Source: Steromphala cineraria (lineage: Eukaryota > Mollusca > Gastropoda > Trochida > Trochidae). From it: a stretch of DNA of 64,000 nt. Positions 24,002-36,721 of this stretch are shown here, one piece after another. Where the stretch lies: positions 21,703,515 through 21,767,514 of the forward strand of contig OU744726.1 in the NCBI GenBank assembly GCA_916613615.1, read 5' to 3'. The notes under the pieces were generated by a model that searched no databases, was not told the origin of the DNA, and saw only the letters and a list, made by a program, of their open reading frames with translations. Both the position numbers and the translations under genes were made by a program. Position 1 is the first letter of the stretch; every line of letters begins with the position of its first letter.

Positions 24002-27000
24002 CTAATGAAATGTCCTGGTTTGGTGTTATAACCAACTGCCTTGTGTAGAAAGAGCTCTATTTATGACTTCGTGTAAATCGTTTTCGACACTAAAATTACT
24101 TATAATTGGAAATTATACACCATATGTAAGCATTAAGAAGTAAACCTTTATTTTATTGAAAATATCTAAATAAAACAAAAACATAAACAAAATCATAAAC
24201 ATTCACATTATGAATAATATTTACTGTGCATGACAATCTATCTAGCGATAAATGTGTGGCTTTGTCATATTTTAAGTCATATTATTCATCTTTTACTATT
24301 ATTTATTATTTTGCTATGAGATACAGCCGAAATCCAACACAGAAGTTCATTATGAAGAGGAACTCAAGATATGGCCCGTGGATGGACTGCTAAGACGAAG
24401 TACTTTGTATCCTAATCCAAAGAGAGTCCTTATTGAATACTCACATAATAAAAAATCATTAAAGGACGAGGACAGGCAGATTGCTAAAATTCTGTCCATT
24501 GGTACATTTTATTGATTTCCATCCAGTTTTTTTCTGACAGTTATCTATACAAATCACCCTATCCAATTTTCCATATCGCCATCCTTGATTAAGCAATCGA
24601 TTACATTAGCATTTTCGTGAAGCAGATACTTTCACAGCTCATTTACTGATTTCATTATGTCTGTAATCTGTTCAAAGGACGTTCGATTCCGAGTAATTTC
24701 AACAGCAACCACCTGGATGAAAATGTCTGTCAATTAAGATCAATACATAATCATTTACTGTGTTCCTGTAAAACAGATTCAATGGAAAACTAAATAAGAC
24801 CTTGATATACAGGTCCAATCCGAAGGTCACAAATAAAGAATACGGAGCATCAAGCTAAGTGTTTGAAATGCAAATTGTCAATAGGTAGGTGCTTTTTCAC
24901 AGATCGCTAATGGTCAATATGGAATTTGGTGTAATTTTCACGGATCACTAATGATCAAAAGGTAATGAAGTGTCGTATTTACAGATAGATAATTGTCCAT
25001 AGGTAATGTACTGTAATGTTCACAGGTTCCTATGATAATTTTCCCCCATACAATAATGTATCTTCAACTCAAAATGGTTATAACCCATTAGGGTTCATGC
25101 ATAAACTCCCATTTTAAGAAAATGCAACGTTTTATTGAGATAACAATCAATTATTCTGTGTTAACGGTCATTTAATTTGTGGTGTCTCATGTTACTTTAC
25201 ATGTAATAAATTAACCGCCTTCAATGAACAGCCTGAAATTAAAACAATTATAGACAAATTGTTGAAGTTTCATCTTATTTATTCAATAAACATTAATTTA
25301 CACGAAAAAGAGATATCTACACAAATTTTGGATAAACAGATAAGTCAAACCTGATTTGTACAAGTTTCAGGTAATGTAACGCTTTCTTTTACAAAAAAAT
25401 TCCTTAATATATTTTAATATAATTTAACGAATTATACATTATTCACACAATTGATAAATTATTAAAGAATAACAGATAATCCTTAACATCCATTAAATGT
25501 ATTGCTCAAGGACGTATTCAGAAGACATACCTGTCTGGTTCAATAGTGTTGTCTTCAACCTTCAAGGGCGAAAGTTGTCACTTTTGAAGTTAGATACTGT
25601 ATTTCCCTGGGGCAATGTCTTTGCCGTTGGTTTAGATGAAAGAAGTCCATAGGCATCAAGAAGACAGAGGAAGAAATTTCTGACCATCAGATATATATTA
25701 CAATATTGCATGGACATCAACGTCGAAGAGACTGGTCTCCTTCTGTTTAAAATCAAACTGAACAAAATGGTCCCAAGAAATGTTTCTATTGTAGCATTCT
25801 ATCTCAACTTCTTCAGGTTCAATCTTACTCTGCTTGAAAACATTTACTTCCTGTTTTCATTTTTTCCTGTTTTCATAGCTCTTGCATTTCATAAAGTATT
25901 ATAGCAATATTTACATCCCTTTTCTTTACTACATATGTTTCTATTGAAAGGTAGAATTGGACCACAAAGATCAATAAATTCCCTTGATATATTGAATATA
26001 AAAACATTGTTATTGCACTTCGCATTGAACAGGGGCAGATTCTTCAGACGGATTTACTAGATGAAGTGCTTCCCCATAAGTCTTCATTTTGGATGCCACT
26101 CTGAAAAGACATGATTTATTGCTGCCAGACTTAGGAATAAGCTATATCAGTCTGGCCCAATACTGATGCCATCACCAAAATAGGATGAAAGAAGACACAT
26201 TTCAAATTAATTTCCACGAATGTCTGTGCCTTGGGCCAAGATGAACAAGCATCAAAAGATGTTACATGGGAAGTCAATTCCGACTAACAGAATGATGAAA
26301 GTGGCAAAGAAACCATACACTATCATAAATACAGACGTAGTTAGTCTCTTTGTAGTAATATATATTTATCAATGTCGTTGGTATCACATTGCTTAACATA
26401 AGATACGAGTTTCCATTTGGCCACTTCTGAAAATTGCATAAATCAAAATGCAAAGCTTATTTGTGCTGTGTCATGTAGAGCCTTATAGTGTCTGGTCTTT
26501 CTGATATTAAATTGAATTCATTGCATTGACCAACCCCGATACCCTGAAACTGATTTTGCTGATTCTATACTGAATAATTGCGATATACATATTGTACAAG
26601 TTATATTCTATATATATCAGTAATGGTTCCTTACCAATCATCAGTGTCTATACAGTATCACCCCTATATGTAACATATATATATTTTTTTATAATTCAAG
26701 AAGGTATTTTGAACAAGCATCTTCATCAATTCAAATCTGTAACGAATATCTATGCAAATTAGGCAGTTCTTCATTCCGTAAAGGCCCGACATATTATAAC
26801 AAAATTCTCATAGATTGGTAATGGAATCGTCTTATGTAAATGATTTAAACTTGTTCTTTCAAAATTCGAAAGATTATAAAAGATATAAGGAATTTTCGTA
26901 CACATTCGATTACGTGTCTTCTTGGTAAAATGTATTAAATTATTTTTTAATTCAATTTGAACTTGCTCCATTACAGTGATAAGAGTGAGTTATATTAATC

Positions 27001-27253
27001 ATACGCACATTGTCAGAGTTGCTTGTATATCATGATTGGTGAGTTGTATCCACCAATCGGCATTGGCGCTAATGCCGCTGGCAATAAAAAAATAAAGCTA
27101 GTATTTTGCAGACAACAGCGCTAATGACTGCTAACTCTCCGCAAAAACGCTAAATATTGCCTAGTCACTAATTTGAACGACACCAATTAATTCAGCTTAT
27201 ACAAGTTAGTGCAAGTTAGTTATAATTTTAAACAAGCAGACATAGTCATCAAC

Positions 27254-27501
27254 ATCCCCCGCCTCTGGAACAAGGGCAATAACTCCGGAAAAAATAATTG
27301 CGCGGTTCTGATTTTCGAACTCCATCAAGGTATTGATACCCTGGAGGCACACACAAAAATTGATAATCCTATCTTTAACGGTTTCTGAGAAAAATTGCCT
27401 CCTTTAACTCGGACGGACGCACGGACGCACGGACGCACGGACGCACGCACGGACGCACGGAGGTCAAACCTATATCCCCCTTTCACTTCGTGGCGGGGGA
27501 T
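27254..27501. mobile_element. 248 bp TIR repeat with internal CGGACGCA minisatellite
   Basis: Ends ATCCCCCGCC and GGCGGGGGAT are 10 bp inverted repeats. The interior holds about six units of CGGACGCA (27410-27462) followed by CCCCCTTTCACTTCGTGGCG. Elements of this appearance (GGCGGGGG ends with a GGACGGAC-type run) are, to my recollection, widespread in molluscan DNA. No clear TSD is visible. Confidence 0.65.
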
Positions 27502-27522
27502 AATAATTGAGATCGACATTAA

Positions 27523-27878
27523 AGGGGCAGTAGCACGTTTTAAGGGGGAATATAAGGTGATGTCAGGAAAATGAATATAAATGGTTCCAATTGAAAGACA
27601 ATGTATCCAAACTAAATGGAGCAATAATAATTCAAATATATAATGTAAAGTTTAGCCATGTGGTTCCTTTTTCTTACACAAAATGAATAAAAGGTGTTCA
27701 CACAAAATGGCCGCCAATGGATTTAATGTGAATCTTCATACTTTGTCCTCTGACTATGGATGATTGGCTTGTGTAATGAGATTTTTGACACTTTCAAAAT
27801 AAAACATTAAGCATTAACGTTCAATTATCAGTGAAAAATTTAGAAAATAAAATTATCAAAAAACGTGCTGCTGCCCCT
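27523..27878. mobile_element. TTAA-flanked MITE, family 1, copy B (356 bp)
   Basis: Perfect TTAA flanks at 27519-27522 and 27879-27882, with ends AGGGGCAGTAGCACGTTTTA and its complement (ACGTGCTGCTGCCCCT). The same insertion, partly deleted, is present in both palindrome arms with the same outer flank (AACAAGAGACTGATAAGAAG), so it predates the inverted duplication. Confidence 0.9.
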
Positions 27879-28206
27879 TTAAAACAAGAGACTGATAAGA
27901 AGAATACACGTTCCTCCCCGATAAAAAACACGCCAACTAGGCCTAGCATTTTTCTTGTGGAACACCACAAACAATACAAGAGACCTCTCAGTGAGGCTAT
28001 CCCCAGATCACCATGCTTTGAGCAGACGAACCTTGACCTCACTAGTGGTTAAGCCGAAGACAAGAAGTATTATAGATAAAGCTGAAAATTACATTTAATT
28101 GGCAGATTGCCAGGCTATTCAGAAAATGATTTAATGGCGTTCAATTTTGTAGGCTATACAAATAAATGTTTAGATGCATGGATTTGTTCATCTACAAGGC
28201 GTGATG

Positions 28207-30374
28207 CGCATGCGCTTAGATGAGGCAGCATGCATATTAGCTCTGACCTTTCTGCTCAATCTATGCTGTCTATACTTTGCACAAAATGTGTATTATGTGC
28301 ATACTGGTAAAGTATGTTATGAAGATGACAATTGGTTATTTTTGGAACTTTCAAGGCTGAAATGGGGACTTTATGGACAATTTTGAATCTTATCTTGGTG
28401 AATTTCCACTGGACTCACTACCTTATGATGATCACCACACAAGCCCCTGTCTCGCAAGACAAGCTAGATTGGATGAACCACACAATGGGAAACAATCAGC
28501 ATAAATTAGTGTACACCAGAGCTAAGCTGTTGACAATGCAGACCTGCCAAACTGGTGACAAAACATATAAGCTGCCCCAGCCAAGTGTAAAAAGACAAAA
28601 AGAGGTACTAAGGCTGGCAAGAATAGACCCAAGTCTTTTAATAAATCAAATCCAAAACTCAAAGTTCTTTATCTCAATATAAGATCATGTCGCAAAAAGG
28701 CAACAGAAATCCATGAGCTCGTAACTGACCTTCATGTTGACATTATGATGTTGACTGAAACTTGGTTGTATCCATTTGGAGACGAAACCTATATCGAATC
28801 AATGACACCAGTTGGATATGAATTCCGTACAAAAAAATTGCACACTGGATCCAATTCCAACAAATCTGGTCAAGCAATGTATTGGAGACCTGGTACCCCT
28901 TAATAACAGCTATCATAAACACTTCACTTTTAACAGGAACTGTCCCTGCCCAGTTCAAGGAAGCTGTGGTGATACCCCGCATTAAAAAGTCAAATCTTGA
29001 CCCTAACAATATGAAACATTTCAGACCGGTTTCCAACCTCCCTTTCCTTTCAAAACTTCTTGAACGAGTCGTGTTGAATCAGCTGCTGAAACATCTGTCT
29101 ACCAGAAGACTCCTTGAAATGCATCAGTCTGCCTATCGCAAAGGACACAGCACCGAAACGGCCGTACTCAGTGTCATTAACAATATTCTGATGAAAGCTG
29201 ACGAAAGAAATGTTTCATTGATGGCACTGTTGGATCTTAGCGCGGCGTTTGATACGTTTTAACAAGATTAGAGGAAACCTATGGCATCCAAGGTACTGCA
29301 CTTTGCTGGTTCAGCTCCTATCTGAGTGGAGGATCCCAATCTGTCATCATAGGCAACCAGCGATCAACACCTAATTCCCTTACGCTATGGTGTGCCACAA
29401 GGATCTGTGTTAGGGCCTGTACTTTTTACTATGTACTCCCAACCACTCTTTGAAGTCATTTCATCACATCAATGCGATTTCGAGAAGTATGCCGATGACA
29501 CTGAACTCTCTAAAAGCTCTCCGCCATCCAATTTTCCATCCACGAAAAGCTGTGTCTCATCAATGATGTATCTAACTGGATGACAAGCTAAAGTTAAACT
29601 CTTACAAGACAGTGTTGATGCTTGTTGGTGCCCAAACCCGTCTCAGACAAATTCATGACACATCAGTTTTCATTGAACGTACATAAATATTATTCAAGCG
29701 CAGAGTGAAATACCTGGGTGTTGTAATTGACCAATCCCTCAACCTTCAAGAGCAGGTCAGCAGCTTGTGTAGAACATGCTTTCTGGAACTGAGGAGACTG
29801 GCATCTATAAGTCAATATCTCACAGAGGATGCAATGGTCAAGTTGGTCTCATCAGCCATATTATCACGTCTGGACTACTGTTATTCCCTGATCCTTGGTC
29901 TACCAGCTGAGCAGATCGCACGACTTCAGAGAGTCCAAAACAATGCTGCACGACTTATACTCAGGAAGCGAAAGTTCGACCATGCTACACCATTGCTGAA
30001 GCGACTCCACTGGCTGCCTTTTCAGATCCCAATACAAAGTTGCAACTCTTGCCTACCATCACTTCCATCAAACACTTCCGGCGTACCTGTCTAATACTCT
30101 CACCACATATCAACATGAGCGTACTCTCGGTTCCTCACAAGAGAAGTTGCTAAAGATCCCAAAGTGCAATCTCAAGTCAGGAGAACTCTGCACCCTGTGT
30201 TTGGAACTCCCTTCCAGCAAACCTGCGAGATGCACCAACCCTTGAAAACTTTAAAACAAGCTTAAAAACATATCTATTCAGACAAACTTTCACTGACTGA
30301 TTTCCACCTAGTCAATAAGAGTCCAAATATGAGATTTTTGCGCTATACAAGAACTATTCATTATTATTATTATT
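28207..30374 (+). mobile_element. L2/CR1-like LINE fragment, 5'-truncated and decayed
   Basis: The 3' end reads GCGCTATACAAGAACTATTC followed by (ATT)n, the usual ending of L2-type elements. The insertion is defined by an empty site: the inverted copy at about 52650-52672 reads, on the minus strand, GGCGTGATGTGATTGTATG with no insert, giving at most a 3 bp ATG duplication (28204-28206 and 30375-30377). The 2.17 kb insert holds an endonuclease start, an internal deletion and a frameshifted reverse transcriptase. Confidence 0.85.
28658..30094 (+). pseudogene. Non-LTR ORF2 remnant (endonuclease plus reverse transcriptase)
   Basis: 28658-28902 encodes LKVLYLNIRSCRKK..IMMLTETWL, the start of an APE-type endonuclease, but only its first ~60 residues; the rest of the domain and the upstream part of RT are deleted. 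28882-29262 resumes in another frame with FKEAVVIPRIKK, FRPVSNLPFLSKLLE, HQSAYRKGHSTETAV and LLDLSAAFDT. A frameshift separates it from YGVPQGSVLGPVLF and the catalytic YADD (29392-29583). 29705-30094 holds the C-terminal thumb-like region (KYLGVVIDQSL..LPAEQIARLQRVQNNAARLI). The order and motifs are those of the CR1/L2 group. With at least three frame breaks and a large deletion it is dead. Confidence 0.9.
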
Positions 30375-30392
30375 ATGTGATTGTATGTTTAA

Positions 30393-31046
30393 AGTTCATA
30401 TAACCACAAACATATTTCACTATTTTCTTTGAATTATATTAAAGTCTGATTACAATATTGTATAGTGCGCCAAAGGTCGCTACTCAAATATGTTCAGTTT
30501 GTTAATGAAAGCCGTTTTTGAATGCCACTTTGGTTGGACCGCTTAAACCTATCTGGCCACAAACCAGTGAATGCATGACTGCCCGTCACTGCTTACACCC
30601 CCTTTTTGTGACGTCATAAGCAGAAGTAGTCTCGTTATATCTATAATCTATCATAACAATACCACAGAAAAAAACCCCAATAATAAACGATTTTCAGAAA
30701 ATGTTTTCCACCCAGTTAGATAAATCATTTTACGATGTAACACTAATAAGCATTTGGTGTAAAAAAGATATCCACATCAATGGTAATTAAACAATTATTT
30801 AGGCAGTATTTCAGTTCAAATAATGATACGTTAATCTGTGTAGTCTGTTTATTACGTCACACACGCGCGAGTTTTATGGCCCCTGACCCAGGTGGGGTTT
30901 TCACAGCCGATAATTACGCCGTCTCAATAAAAGGCTAATTAAAGGTGTTTATTGGACAAATTAACAAAAATCAAGCCAAGTTTTAATTTTTTTGAAAAAT
31001 CTTTGAACGAAAATCGAGAAGTGGTAAAGTCGAGGTTAGTTGTTGT
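30393..31046. mobile_element. 654 bp TTAA-bounded insertion of unknown type
   Basis: TTAA occurs at 30389-30392 and 31047-31050. The inverted paralogue (about 52633-52650, read on minus) runs TGTATGTTTCACATGTTC with nothing between, which is the predicted empty site apart from one substitution in TTAA. No terminal inverted repeat and no open frame is evident. It contains a CACACGCGCGAG patch and several AT-rich runs. Confidence 0.6.
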
Positions 31047-32193
31047 TTAACATGTTCACCACAATGTTGAACTGCTCGAACAGTATATCTTTTGGCATAT
31101 ACTTCTGCATTCCATTGTATACGTCATTAAAACTGTTATTATCTATTTTAATTTATTGTGTAAGGATTATATGTAGATAAAAATCTTTAAGGCATATTAG
31201 TCTTGAATGGTAGTACTTTTATGAATTGATTTATACATGCGATTTTACAATTGCAAAACGTTGGACTTATGAATACTTGGAATTTGACTATTTGAATTGC
31301 TTCATTTTTAATAAAATAAAAACATCTTTTGTGCAAATCGCATTGTTGGTTTATTATCATAATATTTATTTAATTCAACATATATGTAAAATCACCAAAT
31401 ATTCGCCATGTTTTAATGTTATTTACAAAACTTATTTTCAAACTGTTACTGTTCAAGCTTTCGGTTACTGTGGTTTGACATTTTGCTTTCTGTGCAGGGA
31501 ACTTTGCACGCATAACCATTTGTCAATGTCCAATCTTGCAATTTAAGATATTTTTTATATAGGCGTCGACAGGACGTTCATCATTTTCCTCGGTTCTCCT
31601 TTGATGAAATTCTCATTTCCTGTGTGAACCCAAAAAATCCTTTAATTTTTTCATATGATTTAGTGCATATGTAATCGGTTCACTTTTTCCATTTTGAATT
31701 CACTTTAAAACGAATACTTCAAACAACTCTCAAGAATACAACTACACATTTTACATGGAGATTGATGTTACCTATTTAGTTACATGATTACTCGTGTTCT
31801 GTATGCTGATTTAAGTCTTTTGAATGTAGTGAACAAGTCAAGTAAAACTTTAGAATTATGAAATGAAAAGTAACAGTAATTCAGTAACAATAATTTGAAT
31901 AGTTTGTTTTGCTTCTTATAACTTGAACTACGACTGTTTTGTTTTCATATTTGTCAGGTTAATAACATTGGTGTTATCAGGTTTTGTTATCTCAAGTTCT
32001 ATTTCTATTTCATTTCAAATGATAAATGATGATATAGTAAACAGAAGCCATAATCTGAAAAGATTTATCTTTAAAGCAAACTTATTTCCAATACAATATC
32101 GCATTAAACCGATTACAGCAGATAAATAAAAATTCATCGTCACATGTATATGCATTTTGGTTATTGAACAACAAAGTGTGTGTTTGTTGTTAA

Positions 32194-32983
32194 GGAGGTT
32201 GGATACCTTTGTTTCTGCACATCCGCAACAGTCAGATAATCAGATTGAGCTATTTTAAAGTTTATGCTATTTTGTTTATTTTTCACTGCAAGTGTGAGAT
32301 TAAAAAACTAAAAAATTAAATAATGATTTAGTTTAACAATAAACAATGACTATGTTATATTTGTGAACATAAGTATTTGTTTTATGATAAAATTTATTTC
32401 ACTAATTAACCTTAAAAACTAATGATAAATTCTAAAAAGGGTAATGTTGACAATTAAGAGTTATCTCCCCTGGATGTTGATTTTCATTGATGTGGCTTAA
32501 TTGAATGTGAATATCTCTGTTATCCGCTGGTGACATATCTTTTTTTCTTTTTAATCTTATTCTAGTGTGTATTAACTATAAAATATATAATTTTCAAAAA
32601 AATCTTAATACGAGAAATGTATTTTTTTTTCATAAAAGAATAATATTTTACAAAAATAATCATAGAAAGAAAAAGGTTATTTGCATGTCTTTACTTCATA
32701 TTAGTTTCAAGTTCCCTTTTTCCGACTTAGTTTACTTCCATACTGTAATGGCTTAATAGAAAAACATTTAAATAACAATTATATTCCAAAGTTATCTTGA
32801 AAAGGAGTTTTTAAATTATTGTATTTTCATCATTGGGTGCCCTAACGGATGGGCCCTTTTTCGAACAATAACTGTGGTGACATGGTATTTTTATGACACA
32901 ATTTGATTCAAGACATATTTTTCAACAAAATAAGACCAAATTTAGCTATTTCTTAATACCTCGATATTTTGTATCCAACCTCC
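32194..32983. mobile_element. TTAA-flanked MITE, family 2 (790 bp)
   Basis: TIR GGAGGTTGGATAC at both ends, flanked by TTAA at 32190-32193 and 32984-32987. Copy 1 has the intact empty site GTTGTTAAAGAGAG at 20363-20376, and the inverted copy is also empty at about 52328. The interior is very AT-rich with no convincing gene. Confidence 0.93.
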
Positions 32984-34755
32984 TTAAAGAGAGTTTATGC
33001 GTTTGTCAAAGCAAGAGAGCTATTACACAACATTGTAGGCAGAGCAGTATTTCACAATGTTAAGATTTCCCTAGAGGTTTCAAACACACTTGCTATTTGA
33101 ATACCCAAATCTCTTTGAACTTGTAGCCATTAAATTGAATTATACCTTTCCCTTGAGTAATAAAACCTTGAAATAGAATTCTGTCATTTCTTTAATGTCA
33201 TTGATTAGTTAGCAGATGGCATATGCTGTTATGAACGTCATTCCACACAGGGTAATAGTTCTTTAATACATAAATATATACATGTTCCTTTCTACTTCAA
33301 ACCATATACATATATAATCTTTAAAAGGAAATACTCAAATGATAACGACTAAACAATCAACATATTTTCAGTTTAGATATAAAAGTTCAGTAATGCAGGG
33401 GAAGATTCACTTTCAGTTCAACACGCTTAATCTGCATTTCACCTTACCCCAACACAAGCACGACTATATGCTGGAGGTACATTATCTGAAAAGTCCGTTT
33501 TCACAGATGCTCCCTTTCAGTATATGATTGATGCAAAAGTCAATTATAGGGATATTTTCCCCAGAGACGTGCTGTTTACTCTTTGTGCAGTTATAACAAA
33601 CACACTTTTGCCAGATTATTGATAGGAAAATGTTTATAGCGTAACCAAAATCAGACAAATCAGCAAAATTAAGAATTAAGAAGAGTAATAAAATATCTTT
33701 CTTGTCAGTTTTTAATGCAGACTTTTAATTCAATGTAAATATCATACAAAGAACGCTTACAATTTCTTTGATCTTTACATTAGTATATATGTGATGACAA
33801 AATGCGTTCCTTGAACACAACAAATAAAAGAAAGGTAAATAAGATTTGAAAAATAATAATAAATTTTCAATTTACATTTAGATTATTATGTTGTGTCCTT
33901 CCAAAAAGCTCTTGACGTATTATGAACCGATATATCGGTCCCATATTAAGTGGGTAACCATCACATGATCAATTTCTTTGTTACTTCCCTGTCCATATGT
34001 CTGTTATGTCTTTTATTTACTAATAGATACTTTCCGTTATTGAAAGAACTACTGACTGACGCGTTAAGGATAATATTTCGTGTGTCCTGTTTACTTGATC
34101 ATACTTTTACGCAACATATCGAGCATTTCACTTGTAACATTTTGTTAAAAACTTAAGTGAAAATCATGGTTTCTTTTGTTCGAAACTAGTCATTGTTCAG
34201 TCATTGGTCTAAGTGAAAATATCTTAAAGAAAAGGTATTGGTATCCGAGAATCCCGGTGTTCTGTTTTTGACTGATATGAAGGTTGAATAATACCGGATC
34301 AAGAACAGAAAGAGAAATCATGTATCAATACTTAAATCTTTAATTATAAGTGGATGTGTTGCGAGGATTTAAACATTATCATCGGAACTTCACTTCAGCT
34401 AAGACCACCTAGAAGAAACACACATGGAAAACTTAAATCCCGAAATCAAATATAATGATATTTCAAGGAAATTCATGATAAAAGAATGGTCAAATAATCG
34501 CTCATGTTCTTATATGCAGCCAATCCCATGTCTCACTTAATTAATTAACCTCAATATCCTCTGTCCAAGGGTTGCGTCCGTTTAGAGTAAATGTACCTTC
34601 AAGTCTTTAGCTCCAAATAGAACCCAGCCATGCCTCCAACGTCAACGTCGTAATTACATCAGTTTTCTAACTCATTTGATGGACTCTCCATCAGGTCTCT
34701 CGTGTCAAGACTGATGTTTGAAAGGTGCCGCGTCACAGGATGCAAAAAAGCCAAT

Positions 34756-35106
34756 TTACTTGAGAGTGCTTTTGAAAGCTTTCCAGTCATGTTGACTGCT
34801 ATCTGTCAATGATGTAATGTTGAGCAATGTTATGAAAAGGTCAGAAATAATATGTTTCAATTCCGAGTTTTTTGGTTTAAAAGTTGATGAAATTGTATTT
34901 GACTCTAAAACACGCGAGATCATGACAAGAAAGCCATTTTCAGTAATTATTGATTGTGATTGTTTAGTGATATTTTGCAAGATCATCCATCTTCCATTGT
35001 TATTGTCGTGTATTCCAAAGTTGTGATGTTGAACAATGTAAAATAGTATGATTCTAATCCATGAAAGGGGTTTCTTCGATATGTAAAGTTTACTCGACTT
35101 CCAAAC
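34756..35106 (-). CDS. Unidentified 116-codon open frame, copy 2
   Basis: Paralogue of the frame at 22346-22696, open over the same span with the same AG upstream and the same stop context. In the 76 codons from the first ATG, five residues differ; nearby synonymous differences are few, so there is no sign of purifying selection between these two copies. No known domain. Confidence 0.33.
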   Translation of the reverse strand, partial: VWKSSKLYISKKPLSWIRIILFYIVQHHNFGIHDNNNGRWMILQNITKQSQSIITENGFLVMISRVLESNTISSTFKPKNSELKHIISDLFITLLNITSLTDSSQHDWKAFKSTLK

Positions 35107-35636
35107 TTAAGGTGTAAAGTTGAAAAACCAACAAAATCATTATGGATAATGTCAACATTTAGTTCAGGTGTATGAATGGGTAATGATTAAAGATGGCCAA
35201 CATGCAAACTGTTTCGCGAGGTGAACCTTTCTATTTATTGAGTTGTTTGTCAAATTTGAATTTTCAAATCATATTGACCATATCTTGAGATATAGTTACA
35301 TGTAAGCGTTTGAAACGTTTCGCAATCCATTAATTACCTTTTTTAGAAATCACTATTATAGTTACCATCGTCTTTTTCCGTAAGAGTCTTTTCTTTCTCC
35401 ACAGGGGAAGATCAAGTCATGAAATGGTGATTAAGCCTGTGTTCTTATTAGCCGAGTTTGTGGGGTAGGATGGGAAATGCCTGAGTGGAGGCAATATCAG
35501 AGTTAGTTATGCAATCAGCAACGCTGTTCTAAAATCATCACTTTGGCTGCATAATCATGGCACAGGTTTTGTGATATGAACCACCTTTTCCATGCGAGAG
35601 GCGTTGTCATTTGCTAATAAAATTTTGCCACCACCC

Positions 35637-35851
35637 TGTTACGACGTAAGATGTAATAAACGCGGTAAGATGTAATAACTGCGGTAAATTGTAATAAAAA
35701 CGCGGTAAGATGTAATACTGCAGTAAATTGTAATAAAAATGCGGTAAAATGTAATAAACACAGGTGCGGTAAATTGTAATAGGGGGTGCGGTAAAATGTT
35801 AGCACTCAGTGTGCGGTAAATTGTAATGTGATGCGCGGTAAATTGTAATAA
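35637..35851. repeat. Left terminal array of GCGGTAA(A/G)(A/T)TGTAATA repeats
   Basis: About ten units of the type GCGGTAAATTGTAATA or GCGGTAAGATGTAATA with 2-8 bp spacers. The repeats read open in all minus frames only because the unit length and composition lack stops; there is no gene here. Confidence 0.85.
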
Positions 35852-36663
35852 CATTGGTTCATATAAACCATAGAAAATGATTATGAGTATGATTCGCCAA
35901 ACATTTTAGAATCATTATGCTAAGGTATGTATACAGTAATTATGACAATGATAGGCCGCTTATGATGCGCATTTATCCTCTGCTTCGCAGTTGCACAAAG
36001 CGTTACATATTAATACCCTGACGGTAATTGTACTATGCCGAAGGAGCAAGGAATCAACATACACCCGTTGTTTCAGGCTTCACTCAGTGCATTGTGGATA
36101 AAGTGTCTTGCCAAGGGACACAAAATAAATAAAAGCACTCTTGTTCGTCATACATGTATGTTTTAGAAATACAAAAAGACACCGATTAGTAAGCAACAAG
36201 GATATATTTTAGATCACACAGGACAAAGCGCTCCCCGGCTTATTTTGCCCCATTGAGGGTAGTATTCGATATGTAAATAATAGAAACTTAAGGCAAATAG
36301 TTACGCATTTCTTTAGTCATTGATAACATGATACCAATGTGCATCATAGGTGCATTAGATTCAAACTTCCCTTTTGTGTTTTTTTATGGTATATCTAGTC
36401 ACATCCATTCCTTATAGCAAAACCATGTTTTTTAGAATAATTGATAGCATACGTCCCCAACCCCCGCAAACGATTCAAGCATGTGTCACAGTGCTTCATG
36501 CCGTTTACTTTCATTGGTTGGCCATAACAAATTACGCAATTTGTCGATCATTAAGAAGAAATAATGCTTGGTCATTTTGCCCCGAGGGCCCGCTTTGCCC
36601 AGGTCTACCCTATATCAACTGATAAAATCCCACTGGTCACATGTGTATATTCTCAACCTTCTA

Positions 36664-36721
36664 ATGTTCAGCAGCATTTGTTTGCTTCTTGCATGTTCAG
36701 CAGCATTTGTTTGCTTCTTGC
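36664..36721. repeat. 29 bp tandem duplication
   Basis: ATGTTCAGCAGCATTTGTTT plus GCTTCTTGC is repeated twice without change. Confidence 0.9.

Larger units (their letters stand above)
22945..35345. repeat. Duplicated locus, copy 2 (12.4 kb with insertions)
   Basis: 22945-27035 matches copy 1 at 16007-19600, and 31455-35345 matches 19640-22940. Between them is a 4.4 kb block absent from copy 1, holding a minisatellite MITE, a TTAA MITE, a LINE fragment and a TTAA-bounded insert. Stretches of this block (27880-28206 and 31050-31330) reappear in the inverted copy at 50-54 kb, so they predate that duplication. About 25080-25505 is also shared with copy 3 but missing from copy 1. Confidence 0.85.

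Noticed and set aside
35637..35851. Regularly spaced short repeats resembling a CRISPR array (also 41229-41443)
   Set aside because: Units are only ~16 bp with 2-8 bp spacers of similar sequence, in an animal genome, and form the inverted ends of one element.
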